A DNA stretch of 64,000 nt from assembly GCA_964034945.1 (NCBI GenBank), contig OZ035962.1, positions 77,765,942 to 77,829,941 of the forward strand, written 5' to 3'. The position numbers were made by a program, and so were the translations under genes. Below, in pieces: positions 13,591 to 26,089 of the stretch. A model generated the notes under the pieces. It was not told where the DNA came from. It did no database searches and worked only from the letters and a program-made list of their open reading frames with translations. Each line of letters starts with the position of its first letter. Within the stretch, counting starts at the first letter, position 1. The stretch is from Chrysopilus asiliformis (lineage: Eukaryota > Arthropoda > Insecta > Diptera > Rhagionidae).

Positions 13591-14470
13591 TTTTTATACC
13601 CGTATGGTGAAACCAAAGGGTATATTAACTTTGCCTTACCGTTTGTAACGCCAAGATCCCGTCATCGCACAAAAAAATGAATTACACCAGTGTGTTTAGA
13701 ATCATAAAAATATTTAATTTTTGCATGTCCGTCCGTCTGTCTGTCTGTCTGTCCGTCCGTCCGTCTGTCCGTCTGTCTGTCTGTCTGTGGCGCGGATTGC
13801 GGGCGCACGGATTGAGCTAGAGACTTGAAATTTTGCACAGATGCGTTTTTCGTAAAATGCAAGGCTAAGTTCGTTAATGGGCAAAAATGGACCATTAGGG
13901 GGGGTACCCCCCATACGAACGAAAACGTTTTTTGTAAATATCTCAAAAACGGTTCGCATCTTATGAAAAAAGTGCAAGAACAAAAGTTAGTTAGGATATG
14001 ATCATACTAATATATAAAAATGAGTTGGTGTCTGTCTGTCTGTTCCTCTTTCACGCAAAAACGGCTGAACCGATCGACTTGAAATTTGGCACGAGTGTCT
14101 GTGGTATAGGCATACGGAAAAGTATCGCGAGGGGTGGGGGGAGTAAAGTGATTTTGAAACTTATTTTTTGCGCTATGTTACCCTTTCGCGGGGAAACTAC
14201 GGAGCCGATTGGCCTAAAGTTTAGCTCCAGCATAGACCATAAAAAATTTTTTTTTAAAAAAACTTAACCCGGCAACGACGGGTATGCAAGCTAGTTCTAC
14301 ATAAAACTCCCATACATAAAAATTCGATTGGAATAAATTTTAAAAAATCTTTTTGAAAAGTTTGACTTCAAAGTGGAATTTTGGTACAACTTTTCGAATT
14401 TTGATACGAATATCACCATACGGGTCTCCAATGATTGCTAGATTGGCAATTATAGCTTTTGTTATGTTTT
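13591..14470 (-). mobile_element. GTCY-type element, copy B, carrying a Helitron insertion
   Basis: Inverted family 1 copy. It starts TTTTTATACCCGTATGGTGA and has the GTCTGTCC/GTCC tetranucleotide run at about 13727-13787. GATTGAGCTAGAGACTTGAA follows, and the element ends with GGCAATTATAGC and TTTTGTTATG. The reading is interrupted at 14002-14294 by a short Helitron. Removing that insert restores the family sequence GGATATGATTCTACATAAAA exactly. Confidence 0.72.
14002..14294 (+). mobile_element. Short non-autonomous Helitron
   Basis: The 5' end is TCATACTAATATATAAAAAT. The 3' end has the hairpin CCCG-GCAACGA-CGGG at 14268-14282, then TATGCAAG and the terminal CTAG. The flanking bases are A and T. 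These are the defining Helitron marks (5' TC, 3' hairpin plus CTRR, insertion between A and T). It is 293 bp and encodes nothing. The internal ACGGCTGAACCG and GACTTGAAATTTGGCAC are shared with 35439-35765. Confidence 0.85.
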
Positions 14471-14757
14471 TTAACTAATGTTAAATTCTTCTCCTTCAGT
14501 TTCCTCGTATTCATCATGTCCGACTTCAGTTGGTTATAAAACCACATTTCATTTTGAGCCAGAATCATAACGTCTTTGAATTTGGAATCCTTTAGTGGGA
14601 TTGCATCATCAAATACCGGTTCAAGTTGATTTATTGGATTTTTAGAGTTATACATCCAGGACTTACCACCTTCTTGCCCCAATGTACCGGTGGCGGTAGC
14701 TCCATATCGTGAATAACGGTAAAACAAACCGTCGTAGCAAAGTCCTTGTTGCATCAA
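14471..14757 (-). pseudogene. Open coding-like fragment of unknown origin
   Basis: The minus frame reads like a real protein for about 95 residues: it starts MMQQGLCYDGLFYRYSRYG, includes GTLGQEGGKSWMYNSKNP, and passes FDDAIPLKDSKFKDVMILAQ to EKNLTLVKK. It then runs into the GTCY element. Codon use is balanced and composition is less AT-biased than the flanks. I do not recognise the family. It may be an exon remnant or a transposon protein fragment cut off by copy B. No splice sites were established. Confidence 0.35.
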
Positions 14758-14769
14758 TCGATAGTGATT

Positions 14770-15400
14770 TTTTTCAAACTAGATAGTGGACTTAACTCAA
14801 AATGGCCAAAAATGGACGTACCTGCTTCTTGCTGCAAACCCTTCAATTGCCAGGTGCCAAAATTTTTATTTGAAAAATCCCTTTGTGCGGGAGAAAGGAG
14901 TGGTCCGATTCGATTTTGATGTATGGATAAGTTATGTAAAATCATATTCTAAACACATTTTGCCTGTAGAAATTTTCTGATACAATGCACCGTTTTCGAT
15001 AAAATAGGAAAAAAATGCATTTGTATGGTATTCGAAAACGAGGCCGAGGAATTGACATGGACTGGAACACCGTCCTACGAGGAGGATGATGGTCCGGGCG
15101 CAACCCATAGTAGAGTATAAAAAAAAGTTAGCAGTGCTTCAAAGATTAGCAAATCATTTGAGAAATTAAACAAAAAAAAAAAACAATATTACAGTTTTTC
15201 AGTGATTTTTTATTCATTCGATGAGAAATTTTTCTTGATTTGATTTGCAAAAACTGGTGTTATAAAATGAAACGGGTTAGTAAAACTTGATGACGACCTT
15301 AAAAAAATCAATTCATGATCCAAATTTGATTGGAAATCACAATTTTTTTTTCAGGAAAGTCCTTAAATTTAATACGAATTAAGGTACAAAAAACTCTCCG
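14770..15400. repeat. Family 2 repeat fragment and AT-rich sequence
   Basis: 14890-15020 matches family 2 GTCY elements (GAGTGGTCCGATT, GATGTATGG, TTATGTAAAATCATATTCTA). It is followed at 15031-15120 by a short GC-richer open stretch on the plus strand reading FENEAEELTWTGTPSYEEDD then GPGATHSRV-stop, which I cannot place. After 15121 the sequence is AT-rich with nothing recognisable. Confidence 0.4.
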
Positions 15401-15660
15401 TGTCGGTTAGAAAAGCACAGATTTTAATTCTCCCTTCAAAAGTCATGAGCCGAAATTTCATTTCAATTGGTCAAGTCTTTTCAGAAGTAGTTAAAAAAGT
15501 ACTTGAATCTGTAATTTGTGAAAATAACGCAAGGTTTTTGGAGAGAAACTTCAATTCGTCTAGAGCAGACGAGGGCAAGAGAAAATTAAAACGGGCCAAA
15601 CATATACCAACAAGCCAAAATAGACTTCAGAAAATCGAGTACACTGTGAGAAAATGTCTT

Positions 15661-15990
15661 TTATAAAGTCCCGTCGCTGAAACATTTATTGTGCTGTGCG
15701 ATTTTTAAACTGACTACAAACGAAGCTTTTTTTATTGCTTTCGCATTACATGACTTAGTTTTCTGCTCTGATATAACATTAGCAGTGCATGTAGTTTTCT
15801 TTAGAAAGTCTTCTTTTAATTTTGAAAAAATTAATTTTCTCCTTTCACCATCAAAATCAAAATCCCTTTTGTGCTTGGCTACATAATGCCTTTGCATTGC
15901 ATATTTTTTGATGTGGGAAAGCTTAAGAAAACAAACCAAGCATTGTACGGCTTGTCCAGAGATTTCCACAAAAAAAAATCCTCCTCCCAT
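15661..15990 (-). pseudogene. hAT-type transposase N-terminal zinc-finger fragment
   Basis: The frame contains CLVCFLKLSHIKKYAMQRHY followed by VAKHKRDFDFDGERRKLIF. This is a C-x2-C-x(n)-H-x(4)-H BED-like finger. Later ASFVVSLKIAQHNKCFSDGT resembles the IAxxxKPFxEGEF block that follows the finger in hAT transposases and their domesticated relatives (GTF2IRD2/ZBED-like proteins). The frame stops right after this block, where the full protein would continue for about 500 residues, so it is a broken remnant. It could be the remains of an autonomous partner for the hAT elements at 21 and 38 kb, but nothing here ties it to them. Confidence 0.6.
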
Positions 15991-16363
15991 TGATCTTTTA
16001 AGTTTCTATTATTATAGAAACCCTTCATATTTATTTCAGTGTATATGCGCAAATAACAAACACAACCTACTTAGTGGAGTGCCTGATGGCGAATGACATG
16101 AAAACAACTCAGAGCGACTGATGGCTGTGATGTGTTTTCGCTCATCGCTGTGAAAGTAGAGAGTTACAAGCACTGTGTAAGCATGATACTAAATTTGGCC
16201 CAGTTGCAATTGTATTATTTCGGTTCACTCAAACTGGGCCAAAAAGGCCATACTTTGCCCATGGCTGGTCTAGAGATAAAAATGCAAACACCAAAAGAAT
16301 TTCTAGTTTATTGTAGAGTAAATTTATTTAAAAATAAATACCTAAGTCGATTTAAGAGTAAAT
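15991..16363. other. WARS2 3' flank, no recognised gene
   Basis: AT-rich. It contains reverse-strand AATAAA signals (plus-strand TTTATT near 16308 and 16322), within about 60 bases of the WARS2 stop. These are plausible polyadenylation signals for WARS2. Nothing else stands out. Confidence 0.4.
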
Positions 16364-17668
<1,305 letters not shown>

Positions 17669-19698
17669 TTCCGAATATTGTTTTTCTTTGATTTATCCTC
17701 TGGATAATTATTTCCCGTCAGACATACAATAAATAATTCACATTTCGGATTTTTAGCTGAATTTTCCAAAATTATTTAGTCTGTCTGGAATCCTTAACCT
17801 CACTTTTTTGACAGTACTAAGCTGAAAATTATCTTTGGTGTTGCCATTGTTGGAACAATTTCTTTTGTGGATTTATTATTATGAATATGAAAATGTTTTA
17901 ATTCATATTTATAAGATTTTTCAAAGCAGTAGTTAAATTTTTTATTGAATTTATTGATTGTAAATATTTTAATTAATATTTTAGACATCTCACAATGAAA
18001 AATCTTTGAATTTTTTGCCCAAACCAATTTTTAATCTACATAATTTTAAAGAAATTTCTTAAAGGATTGACTGAAATGTTTCTTCTGGTGGTATTTGAAA
18101 TTCTGCGTTTTGTAAATCAAAGCGAAATTACAATATTTCGAAATCTTTTTCACAACAGAGATACCTCAAAAGTAATTCCGTTCTTTTTCTTATGAAAATT
18201 AATCCGTGGCTACTCGCCACCAGGAGGCGCTGATAAATAATTATAAATTTGTGGTTTTTTCAATTTCCGAGTAAATTAATTTATCTTCAGAGTATTTTGC
18301 AAAAATTTAACGTTACTTTATATTTTTAAAAGATAGGTTGAATGATTTTTAATATTTGTAGCTGAAATTTTGACTTTCTTCCGGTAAATAATATTCTCGA
18401 GATATTCTATTTACCAGCTAGGTGGCATTTTGAAAAATTAGCTAATAGTAAATCTTACAAGTCAGTGTAGTTTTATGTCTCGGCGATGGTGGATGTCGTT
18501 TGATTTTATTCTAATTTTCCAACTATTTTCGAGTCGTGTTTGAATTTCTCGGCAATTTTTTGTCTGGAAAAAAAGATTTCCCTTGAAAAGGACTTCAGCT
18601 TCCGTTAAAACAATCAAACCTTGTGATTCATTCATTTCAAAGCAAACAAGACGAAATTCATGTGAAGGAATTTTACCTGTACACGAAAAAAAATCCTCTG
18701 CTGCCAAGAATTTTTTTTGTACATTTTGTTATTATGTTATTATGTTATTTACCATTGCGTCCCAATTCAGTATTTTTTTCTGTGTCGAAACTAGTTTTGT
18801 GTTGAATTTCTCATCAGAGACATTCTGAATTTTTGTTTAAAGTGCAGTCCAATAATTTACCTTTACTACCTGTTCAAAAAAAAAAAATACCTGCGGAAAT
18901 CGTGTTTTAGTTACGTGGTCAATTTTTAACGTATCGTATTTTTGTTAAGTGTAAAAATTGCGTTTCACTGGCAAAGAGTTCAAGTGTACTTAAAAGTCTG
19001 AATTTATTTTAATTTTGCGTGAATATTATTTGCTTTTCCAATAAAAAAAAAATAAAAATCAGCTAAAACAGGTGAATTTGATCTTCAAATAGAAATAGAA
19101 ATAGAAATCACAATTCACTATCGGATTCGGAGTTATCTTGAATGTTAAGTTGAGTTTACAGTAGATCTACCTGTTTTTCTTGGATTACCTACCAGGGCCA
19201 GTTTCAAAGTGAGATCACCACCACTGATCGAGACAACAGGCCAACAACACAATAGAAAACGGTTGAGAAGAAAATATCCAGGTAACGTCTTAACAAGTGT
19301 TGGAGGCTTTCTTACAATAAAAGCCAGAGACGAAGATTTGAACTTTTGTGAAACCTCTTGAAAAACGGTGCAATCGATACGAAAAAAACACACGAAAAAT
19401 GCTAGCAATAGAATTTCGTCGATCGTTTTTAATCAGACGATGGCGGAATTGCGGTTGATTGTAAAGGGGGAAAAGGTTTCTTGGGGATAGAGAATTTTGG
19501 CTTCTTTTGTTTGCATATTGCAGGCTGTGAATACAAATGTATTGTCATTTTGAAAACCGCATTGTTTTAAAAAAATGCTTTAGAAAATTTCGGTTTGTGG
19601 TTCAAAATACCGTTGATCGTGAGATCACTAGCCCAGAATTAAACTCGATATTCGAAATCAAATGTTTTTACCGCTTAAAAATAGCAAGTGGAGTTTAA
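17669..19698. other. WARS2 upstream region, no recognised gene
   Basis: AT-rich. Short open frames around 18462-18830 occur on both strands over the same bases and show no family resemblance. A short GAAATA repeat is at about 19090. No repeat ends were defined until the piggyBac-like MITE at 19699. Confidence 0.4.
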
Positions 19699-19928
19699 CC
19701 CTTTGTTGACAGTCGGTACATTTAATTACCACCAACTTTAAATCCTTATATTTTTTGCTTATCCAATAGTATCAACATTCTATATACGTCCATATACTAC
19801 AAACGTAAATGCCACCCCTCCATAAAATTAGTTCATGTCTTTTTTTTTAATGCTTTCTGGAATCATTTTCAACGGAAAAAAGTCATGGTTATTGATTTAT
19901 TGTAGTTGACTTCCTGGTCCACAAAGGG
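19699..19928. mobile_element. piggyBac-like MITE 1
   Basis: TTAA flanks both sides (19695-19698 and 19929-19932). The inverted ends are CCCTTTGTTGAC and GTCCACAAAGGG. TTAA duplication with ends starting CCC is typical of piggyBac. It is 230 bp and non-coding. Confidence 0.7.
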
Positions 19929-19955
19929 TTAAAAAAAAACTCACGATAAAAGTGT

Positions 19956-20534
19956 AATCGTCAAATACTCTATATGATAATAGACAAAATGTTTACTTTA
20001 AAAAAAATTACTTTAAAAGAATATGATTTTACATAACTTGTCTATACACCAAAATCCAATCGAACCACTCCTTTCCCCTTCTCCAAGTATACAAGTATGG
20101 GAGAGGGGGAAATGAGTGGTCCGATTAGTTTTTGAGGTATGGAACGGTTATGAAAAATCATATTTTAAACAGGTTTTACCTTAATAAATTTTTCGATACG
20201 ATGTACAATTTTCGAGATAACAGGAAAAAAGTATTCCATTTGGCAGTGGTCCTATTAGATTTTGATGAATGGTTGAGTATAAATTTTTCAATATGACTCA
20301 CCATTTTGGAGGAAATTGCAAAAAAACTTTGAAAATTTTATGGGAGAAAGGAGAAGGAATGGTGCAATTTTGCCCATTCGATAGCTTAGCCTAGCAATTT
20401 ACGAGAAACGTAACTATACAAAATTTCAAGTCTCTAGCTCAATCTTTTCGAAAGTTATGGTGTTCACGGACGGACAGATGGACAAACAGACAGACAGACG
20501 GACATGCGGAAATTAAAATCTTTTGTCATCCCTA
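19956..20534 (+). mobile_element. GTCY-type element, family 2, copy a
   Basis: It starts near AATCGTCAAATACTCTATAT and passes through two rounds of an ATCCAATCG/GGTCCGATT block with 'ttatgtaaaatcatatt'-type motifs. CTAGCTCAATCTTTTCGAAA precedes the GGAC/AGAC tetranucleotide run at about 20468-20502. It ends near TTTTGTCATCCCTAA. Same layout as family 1 but a different sequence. Non-coding. Confidence 0.6.
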
Positions 20535-20774
20535 AAGCCCAATTCAGACTTAAGCCCAAGTCAGACTAACGATTGCTATTATAATTGCGATTACGATAGC
20601 GATCACGATTGAAGCTTCTTGATCAATTAGATTAAAGCTTTCAACGATAGGAACATGAAAACTTCGATCTCATTGGTCGAGGAAGCTCAATCGTAATCGC
20701 AATCGTAGTCGCAAACGTAATCGTAATCGTAATCTCAATCGTAATCGTAATTGCAATCGTTAGTCTGAATTATG
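20535..20774. mobile_element. Fold-back MITE, AGACTAACGATTG family, copy 1
   Basis: The ends CAGACTAACGATTGC and GCAATCGTTAGTCTG are complementary. The interior is built from iterated GATTACGAT/ATCGTAATC hexamer-like units and a central AAAGCTTTCAACGA. A duplicated left terminus (AGCCCAATTCAGAC, then AGCCCAAGTCAGAC) is preceded by TAA and TTA. Sister copies are at 43050-43203 and 48127-48262. Confidence 0.65.
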
Positions 20775-21121
20775 TTTTACAACCTGGTGTAGTCCATTTT
20801 TGGGTCCAATACTAAATCTGATATTCTCCCATATTACATAATCATATGGAGTATAAACAAATGTTTGCACAGGGTTTTCTATACATCAAAATTATGCTAG
20901 ATCATTCTCCCATTCTTCATAAAAACTGCAAATTTCTTCGGTTTTCTCGAAAACGGTCAGATTGTTGGTAGACTTTCTGTCACCTTTTCAATCAAAAAAT
21001 GTTGTAAAGTTTCAAAAATATCGACAGAACTCTGCGCTTCTGGAGTACATTTGTGTTTTCTTGAATGTTTTTGAAAGATTTTCTTTTGAAATGTTTTCTT
21101 GTTGTTCACATCCGTCTAAAA
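20775..21121. other. AT-rich stretch, no recognised gene
   Basis: No gene or defined repeat was seen. It ends in the 8-bp target duplication GTCTAAAA of the hAT element. Confidence 0.4.
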
Positions 21122-21186
21122 CAGTGGTTCCCAAACTCTTTTGGCCCACGGACCCCTTTTCATAGTCAAAACTTGCCCACGGACCC

Positions 21187-21730
21187 CTTTTTATGCCCGT
21201 ATGGTGAAACCAAAGGGTATACTAACTTTGCCTTACCGTTTGTAACGCCAAGATCCCGTCATCGCACACAAAAATGAATTACACCAGTGTGTTTAGAATG
21301 ACAAAAATATTTAATTTTTGCATGTCCGTCCGTCTGTCCGTCTGTCCGTCTGTGGCGCGGATTGCGGGCGCACGGATTGAGCTAGAGACTTGAAATTTTG
21401 TGCAGATCCGTTTTTCGTAAAATGCGAGGCTAAGTTCGTTAATGTGCAAAAATTGACCATTAAGGGGATGCCCCCATACGAACGAAAATGTTTTTTGTAA
21501 ATATCTAAAAAACGGTGCATCTTATCACAAAAGTCCAAGAACAGAAGTTTTTTAGGATATGATTCTACATAAAACTCCCATAACTCAAAATCCGATTGGA
21601 ATAAATTTTAAAAAATCTTATTGAAAAGTTTTACTTCAAATTCCTCTTTTTACTTCAAATTCCATACAATTGTTCGAATTTTAATACGAATACGGGTCTC
21701 CAATGATTGCCAGATTGGTAATTATAGTTC
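21187..21730 (-). mobile_element. GTCY-type element, family 1, copy C
   Basis: Inverted copy, from TTTTTATGCCCGTATGGTGA to CCAGATTGGTAATTATAG, with a short GTCCGTCTGTCC run at 21326-21353. It is flanked by a 28-bp direct repeat of the host hAT sequence (21159-21186 and 21728-21755, TTCATARTCAAAACTTGCCC plus CACGGACCC). This looks like a long target-site duplication. Confidence 0.75.
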
Positions 21731-21786
21731 ATAATCAAAACTTGCCCACGGACCCTGGGTGAAAAACTACATAAATGTTTAATAGA

Positions 21787-22354
21787 AACATAACAAAAGC
21801 TATAATTGCCAATCTGGCAATCATTGGAGACCCGTATGGTGATATTCGTATCAAAATTCGAACAGTTATACCAAAATTCCACTTTGAAGTCAAACTTTCC
21901 AATAAGATTTTTTAAAATTTATTTCAATCGGATTTCGATGTATGGGAGTTTTATCTAGAATCATATCTTAAATAACTTTTGTTCTTGCACTTTTTTGATA
22001 AGATGCACCGTTTTTGAGATATTCACAAAAAACGATTTCGTTCGTATGGGGGGTACCCCCCCTAATGGTCCATTTTTGCCCATTAACGAACTTAGCCTCG
22101 CATTTTACGAAAAACGGATCTGCACAAAATTTCAAGTCTCTAGCTCAATCCGTGCGCCCGCAATCCGCGCCACAGACGGACAGACGGACAGACGGACAGA
22201 CGGACAGACGGACGGACATGCAGAAATTAATTATTTTTATCATTCTAAACACACTGGTGTAATTCATTTTTGTGTGTGATGACGGGATCTTGGCGTTACA
22301 AACGGTAAGGCAAAGTTAATATACCCTTTGGTTTCACCATACGGGTATAAAAAT
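21787..22354 (+). mobile_element. GTCY-type element, family 1, copy D
   Basis: Forward copy from ACATAACAAAAGCTATAATT to CACCATACGGGTATAAAA, with the tetranucleotide run at 22173-22218. It is the best preserved member and serves as a reference for the others. It faces copy C 57 bp away, so the pair forms a large inverted repeat inside the hAT element. Confidence 0.75.
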
Positions 22355-22519
22355 TACAAATTTAACTTTGATGTCTTGAATGGTAAATGGTGACGTAAAA
22401 ATAAAATATAAATTAAACATTTTGTTGAAGAAGTATTTATTGAAATTATAACTTTTGTTCTAAAAAACAAAAAAAATTAATGACTTGGATGAACCTGATG
22501 GGATGTTATGAGTGTATTT

Positions 22520-22774
22520 CTGTACCCCAGAGGTAAACTGTCGTAACTGACATTTTGCAAATTACAGGAGAGCCATTTTTAGTTCGGAATTGCAAACTTT
22601 TTATTGTGTATAATTTTCGGTAATTATTTGAAACTTTTGTAGTTTATTTTATTTTAGGACATTGTTTAAACAAAATATTAGTTGATATAATATATACGTC
22701 CCCACAATGTAGTTACAACAATAACCCCAAAATCGCGGTTTTGGCAGTTACGACAGTTTACCTCTGGGGTACAG
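22520..22774. mobile_element. MITE with ATTT target duplication
   Basis: The ends are CTGTACCCCAGAGGTAAACT and its exact complement, extending inward through GTCGTAACTG. ATTT lies on both sides (22516-22519 and 22775-22778). It is 255 bp, non-coding and nested in the hAT element. The superfamily is not clear from a 4-bp duplication. Confidence 0.75.
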
Positions 22775-23117
22775 ATTTATGTTCGGCTTAATGTTTGTGA
22801 GTAGCAACCGCAAATCCCCACGAGTACTAATTTTTAGTCGGTTTCTTTTTTTTGTGATGAGGCTCATAACGGCACTGAATCTACGTTCTACCAAATAGGA
22901 AGACGGAAAAGCAATCAACAGCTTCTGTTATTTATTTTAACTTCCATATTAATAAAAATGTGTCACAATTTTTTTTATTTTATATTAAACCTTGCGCGGA
23001 CCCCCTGACGTTGTTCAGGGACCCCCAAATCAATTTTAATTTTCCACGGACCCCCTGGATGATCCCAGGGACCCCTGGGGGTCCGTAGGGACCACTTTGG
23101 GAACCACTGGTCTAAAA

Positions 23118-24135
23118 GAAAGAGTTGTGACGATGAAGTTTCAAAAACCCTCCTCCGATTTCCAAAACTCTGAAATGATAAAAAAATCCGATGAGCAGTT
23201 CAGATTTCCTCTCGATTGTGTATTAAATTTCGAGAGATTTTGTACGGTTCCAGTTTGATGGGGTTTTCAGTGGAGGCCACAGACAGGTAAATTTACCTTT
23301 GGAGTATCGGCAGCAACAGCAACAGTTCAACCACATTCAACAACACATCGAACGTGCACAGTTAAAATGGCATATCGGTGAGGAAAATAGAAAAGCAAAA
23401 GCAAAATGCTAGAAACCTCGGATTGATAATTTCCGTACCACCTGGCGATCGCACGATTCACCTCTTTTTTTCAATTTTTTTACCCATCTTTGCTTCTTAT
23501 GGTTTTTCTGCTCTTCGTTGGATTTACCTCTTATTTGCAGAGTTGATCTTGGGATTGATTTTTTCCCCGTAAAATATTGCCGCTAATAAAGTTGTGCTAA
23601 TTATAAAGAATGGTATGAACAAAAGCGGTCCGAAATTTTAATCCAATTTGGTTGTAGACATAATAATGTTGCACCAGCGAATTTTTCATCCCCAAAATTA
23701 GGGAAAACTTTCCTCTGCCACCGACCGGTCTGCATTTCATGATACCCGGCGAGGGGTTAGAAAAAAAAACCTGCGCCTGCGTGATTTTCGTCCTTAGACG
23801 AAATTCTCCTGCTCCACTTTTTCAGGTCTCTCACCATGGAAATGCTTTATCAACCTGTCAGGTGAAAAATACCGGTATATAATGTTTTCGGCTTTCTTAG
23901 AAGCGAAAGCGGACAAGTCGTCTGTCTTTCTGGTCATTTGTTTTGACGTCGAAGGACACACCTAAGACTAGGACGGGTGCAGCCACAGGACATAATTTGG
24001 CAAAGGGGTTCGACAGAAGGGGAGGTTTTTGTGTTTATCTTTTGTACAACATCTGACCTTATTTTGCTTTTAGCGGGAAAAGGGCTTCTTCTCCTCATCA
24101 TGCCATCATATGTTTTTTGTCTGCCACGTTCTTAA
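23118..24135. other. No recognised gene
   Basis: Mixed sequence with a patch of CAACAGC and CAACACATC repeats at 23310-23360. The ATG at 23368 is followed within 11 bases by a GTGAGG donor-like site, which could be a first coding exon, but no partner exon is visible. Nothing else can be supported. Confidence 0.35.
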
Positions 24136-24430
24136 CCCGTTCGGTACATGTTTTTTTGTATGGGGGTTAAAAATACTTTATATACAAATTAATGATTAAG
24201 CTATTAGTATTCATTTAAAACAAAAAAAAAATTTGAAAAAAAAAATTAAAAATTTTAATTTTTTTCAAATACGTCCACTGTGGTCCAGCTTTTTACTCAA
24301 AAAATCAAAATTGGGTCCCAAATGCACTTAATGGTGCACTGAATGAGAATAGAGTGTTGAAAATAAATAAGTAATAAGTAAATTCAGATTTTTAACTGCG
24401 TTGCCATATGGCATCAAAATACCGAACGGG
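24136..24430. mobile_element. piggyBac-like MITE 2
   Basis: TTAA is on both sides (24132-24135 and 24431-24434). The ends are CCCGTTCGGTA and TACCGAACGGG, perfectly complementary. It is 295 bp, AT-rich and non-coding. Confidence 0.78.
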
Positions 24431-26089
24431 TTAACGGGAGTAGTTTGCTTAAAGTGTGTTTTGTTGTTCGAGGAATCGCTTTGTATTTAATTCATACAGG
24501 GTGCAACTTTTGTTTACATTTTGCTTATGACGATCCACTTATTGTTTTTACATTTTATGGCATCATGAGGTTATTTTATGCTTTTACATACTTTTTTTCT
24601 GAAGAATTATTCATAGTGCAAACTGGATGTTACAAGAATCCGGTCGATTTTTATGATAGACCAAGCGATGTTCTCATGCACAGAAAAAATCGGCATAGGA
24701 AACGTTCCTATAAAATATGGGAAAGCGATTATAGGACTCGTCACACCATTTTGTAGCAAAAGTTTTCATAAACATTGAAACTAGTCCTAGTTTTCGTGGA
24801 ATCATCACTATGTATAAAGGGCTGAGAGAAGAATGGATATATTCCAACAAAAGTAGGACCTGTTCCTAGTTTTTATTGGAGACGTTCCTACACTGAAGGG
24901 GAAGCAACGCTATATTATGGAATGGAATCGTTCTCATTGTTTTTAGAAGTGACTCCCATGTTATGTAGGACTCAGACTTACGAAAAATTGGAACGAATCC
25001 TGAATGTTGGCGGACTCATTCCTATGCAAATTGGATTCAGCGAATATTGTAATTTAAGCTATTTTTTTCGATTATAATTCACATGTGGTTTGCGAACTCG
25101 TGGTTTATATAGTTTGGACCTGTCCACTACCACACTCTAACACTTTTTTTAATTACAAGGAATTTTATTGCTCGGGCTGTTTGATATCTCGAATATTTTT
25201 AATCCCCTCGAACTTCCCTATCTCGTATATTCGATAACTCGAATTTTTGTCTGTCCTCTTTAGATTGTACAGGATCCAATAAAAAAAAGTATCCGGTCCT
25301 ATTTGGATAGGACTTGGTGCTATAATTATAGGAACGAATCCTATTTCAAATTAGAATGTCGCTAATATATATATAGGTATATATAGGAGAGAATCCAATA
25401 ATCAATGGAGACATTACAACGTTTTATAGGAGTCGGGCCTTTCATTTTAGGATTGGGTCCCTTTCAGAAGGGAGTGTTGCCCAATTTTTTGTCGTAAAAA
25501 AACACTTTGGAGTTTGTGCCATAATTTTGGGAATGATTACACAAAAAAAGAATACGACAATTTTTTTGTTGGAATGTGTCCTAAAAAATTTGGTTAAACA
25601 GTTACCATTTTTTTATAGGAATCACTGCCATGTTTTGCCACTATGCCATTTTTTCCCATAAATATGGGACTGGAGCATGCAATTTTGGTGGTACGGTTCC
25701 CATATGTTTTTTCCGTTGGTTATAAATCATTTTAAGAATAAATCGGTTCAGAGTCATGGGTCCTGATATTACGTGAACCTCCTGATATTACGTGTCACGG
25801 GAATTACGTGAACCTCGAGCTAAAAATTACAAACCGTCCGATTGATTGTAAAGCATGGTTTAGATTTTATCTTTTAATTCATTTTATAGGCAACCGTTAA
25901 AATTGATAAAACTGCTTAAAAATCATGATTGATATTCTATGGACAGCTTCTTCAATACTCTTCTGAGATCTCGGCGATCCTGACTGTTTGCCAGAAACGT
26001 GAAATAAAAGTTTAAATTACATGAATTTCGGCTAGAATAAGTAATATTTACTAGAACAAGTGATATAAGCTCTTATTTAGCTGGCTTTC
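24431..26089. other. Unassigned repeat-like region
   Basis: From about 24680 to 25725 the sequence is dense in TAGGAAC/GTTCCTA and GGACC-type motifs. It starts near CACAGAAAAAATCGGCATAG and ends near the loose complement CCCATATGTTTTTTCCGTTGG, which may be the ends of one degraded element. A 103-codon open frame at 24445-24756 overlaps the start and is not credible as a gene. A fragment with CGATAACTCGAAT at about 25210 resembles the pogo-like MITE ends. Confidence 0.35.

Larger units (their letters stand above)
21122..23109. mobile_element. Non-autonomous hAT element with three nested insertions
   Basis: The ends are CAGTGGTTCCCAAACT on the left and GGGAACCACTG on the right, with the 8-bp duplication GTCTAAAA at 21114-21121 and 23110-23117. 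Both the CAGTGGTT-type terminus and an 8-bp duplication are hallmarks of hAT. Subterminal CCACGGACCCC motifs recur at both ends. About 1.99 kb in total, but roughly 1.36 kb is accounted for by two GTCY elements and one MITE. No transposase is present. Confidence 0.88.

Noticed and set aside
23368..23379. ATG followed by a GTGAGG donor-like site, possible first coding exon
   Set aside because: Only four codons and no matching downstream exon could be found.
24445..24756. 103-codon open frame
   Set aside because: Runs into a motif-dense repeat region and shows no family resemblance.
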